Assembly (NCBI GenBank): GCA_913020445.1
Contig: CAJWAR010000011.1
Span: 28,195-92,194, forward strand
Reading direction: 5' to 3'
Length of the DNA stretch: 64,000 nucleotides
Source of the DNA: an uncultured Rhodospirillaceae bacterium
Lineage (GTDB): Bacteria; Pseudomonadota; Alphaproteobacteria; Rhodospirillales; UBA2165
Shown: one piece after another, positions 63,813 through 64,000 of the stretch
How positions within the stretch are numbered: position 1 is the first letter of the stretch
How the letters are laid out: every line of letters begins with the position of its first letter
Notes under the pieces: generated by a model
Databases searched by the model: none
Told to the model about the DNA's origin: nothing
Seen by the model: the letters and a program-made list of their open reading frames with translations, nothing else
Program-made: the position numbers and the translations under genes

Positions 63813-64000
63813 ATGACTATCGATCCCCAAGTCCAAGCCGTCATCGACGCGATGTTGCAGGCCGAAGCTGAAGGCCGCCCGCAGGCCCACGAGCTGGGCC
63901 CAGAAGGCGCCAGACAGTTCTATATTGATACGCGGGGTGCTGTTTCGCCCGAGCCACCCGATGTGGCATTCGTGGCAGAACTTGAAGTAGTGGGTCCAGC
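63813..64000 (+). CDS. Hormone-sensitive-lipase-type alpha/beta hydrolase, 5' part
   Basis: The gene runs off the window; 62 codons are visible. They begin MTIDPQVQAVIDAMLQAE and continue to the GPEGARQFY and EPPDV segment, the cap that precedes HSL-family esterases. AGAGGAAG lies upstream of the ATG. The catalytic part is not visible, so the family is judged only on the N-terminus. Confidence 0.65.
   Translation, partial: MTIDPQVQAVIDAMLQAEAEGRPQAHELGPEGARQFYIDTRGAVSPEPPDVAFVAELEVVGP

Overview
The window reads as a densely packed chromosomal segment of an alphaproteobacterium of moderate GC content, probably a marine or free-living Rhodospirillales-like heterotroph. This placement is inferred from gene content and is not proven: two DUF1194 proteins, a DUF2336 protein, an MlaA protein, glyQ-glyS-ppdK in a row, a MaeB-type malic enzyme, an Atm1-type ABC exporter, TRAP transport and a propionyl-CoA carboxylase alpha subunit. 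About 62 protein genes and two tRNA genes (Leu-GAG, Pro-CGG) can be supported. There is no rRNA, CRISPR array, prophage or intact insertion sequence. Many starts are GTG or TTG, and many genes overlap by 1 to 17 nt.

Layout. 0-9 kb: an isochorismatase-like amidase, two CocE/NonD hydrolases around a 912-aa multi-PAS histidine kinase, a DUF1194 protein and a rhomboid protease. 9.2-12.7 kb: a minus-strand aromatic-catabolism unit (GntR/FadR regulator, HpaB-type flavin monooxygenase, class III extradiol dioxygenase). 12.9-19.4 kb: a secreted small protein, MlaA, a second DUF1194 protein, pccA, acylphosphatase, a degenerate CZB-GGDEF protein and lipB. 19.4-22.9 kb: tRNA-Leu, a Sel1 lipoprotein gene flanked by exact inverted repeats, small hypotheticals, a glutathione transferase and a periplasmic binding protein. 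23-32 kb: malic enzyme, MgtE, methyltransferases, a TauE exporter, tRNA-Pro, ispB, an S49 peptidase and small genes. 32.5-39.7 kb: glyQ, glyS, ppdK, a PNPOx-like protein and an alpha/beta hydrolase. 39.7-41.2 kb: a methyltransferase and ygfZ. 41.4-48.0 kb: a tightly overlapping glycan (LPS-type) operon of five glycosyltransferases and an asparagine-synthase-like amidotransferase. 48.1-49.2 kb: a DUF4149 membrane protein and a deiodinase-family selenoprotein. 49.2-55.6 kb: a minus-strand catabolic and uptake cluster (opine-type dehydrogenase, 3-hydroxyacyl-CoA dehydrogenase, TRAP transporter, MetE-like protein). 55.8-64 kb: pyrC, an acuI-like reductase, a PNPOx-like protein, a lipoprotein, a Sel1 protein, an Atm1-like exporter, a DUF2336 protein, a parvulin and the start of a hormone-sensitive-lipase-type esterase.

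The most notable item is the gene at 48578-49225. Read normally it is two ORFs, but the in-frame TGA at 48830 sits exactly where iodothyronine deiodinases carry selenocysteine, between FGSYT and PPF. The conserved EAHPSDGW block follows, and a hairpin with its apical loop about 20 nt after the TGA fits a bacterial SECIS element. Other points of interest are dispersed palindromes with the core CGACAGTCG in convergent intergenic gaps, a CZB-GGDEF protein whose zinc and GGDEF motifs are both eroded, a duplicated PAS pair in the orphan kinase, and the TRAP/opine-dehydrogenase and glycan/amidotransferase gene groupings.
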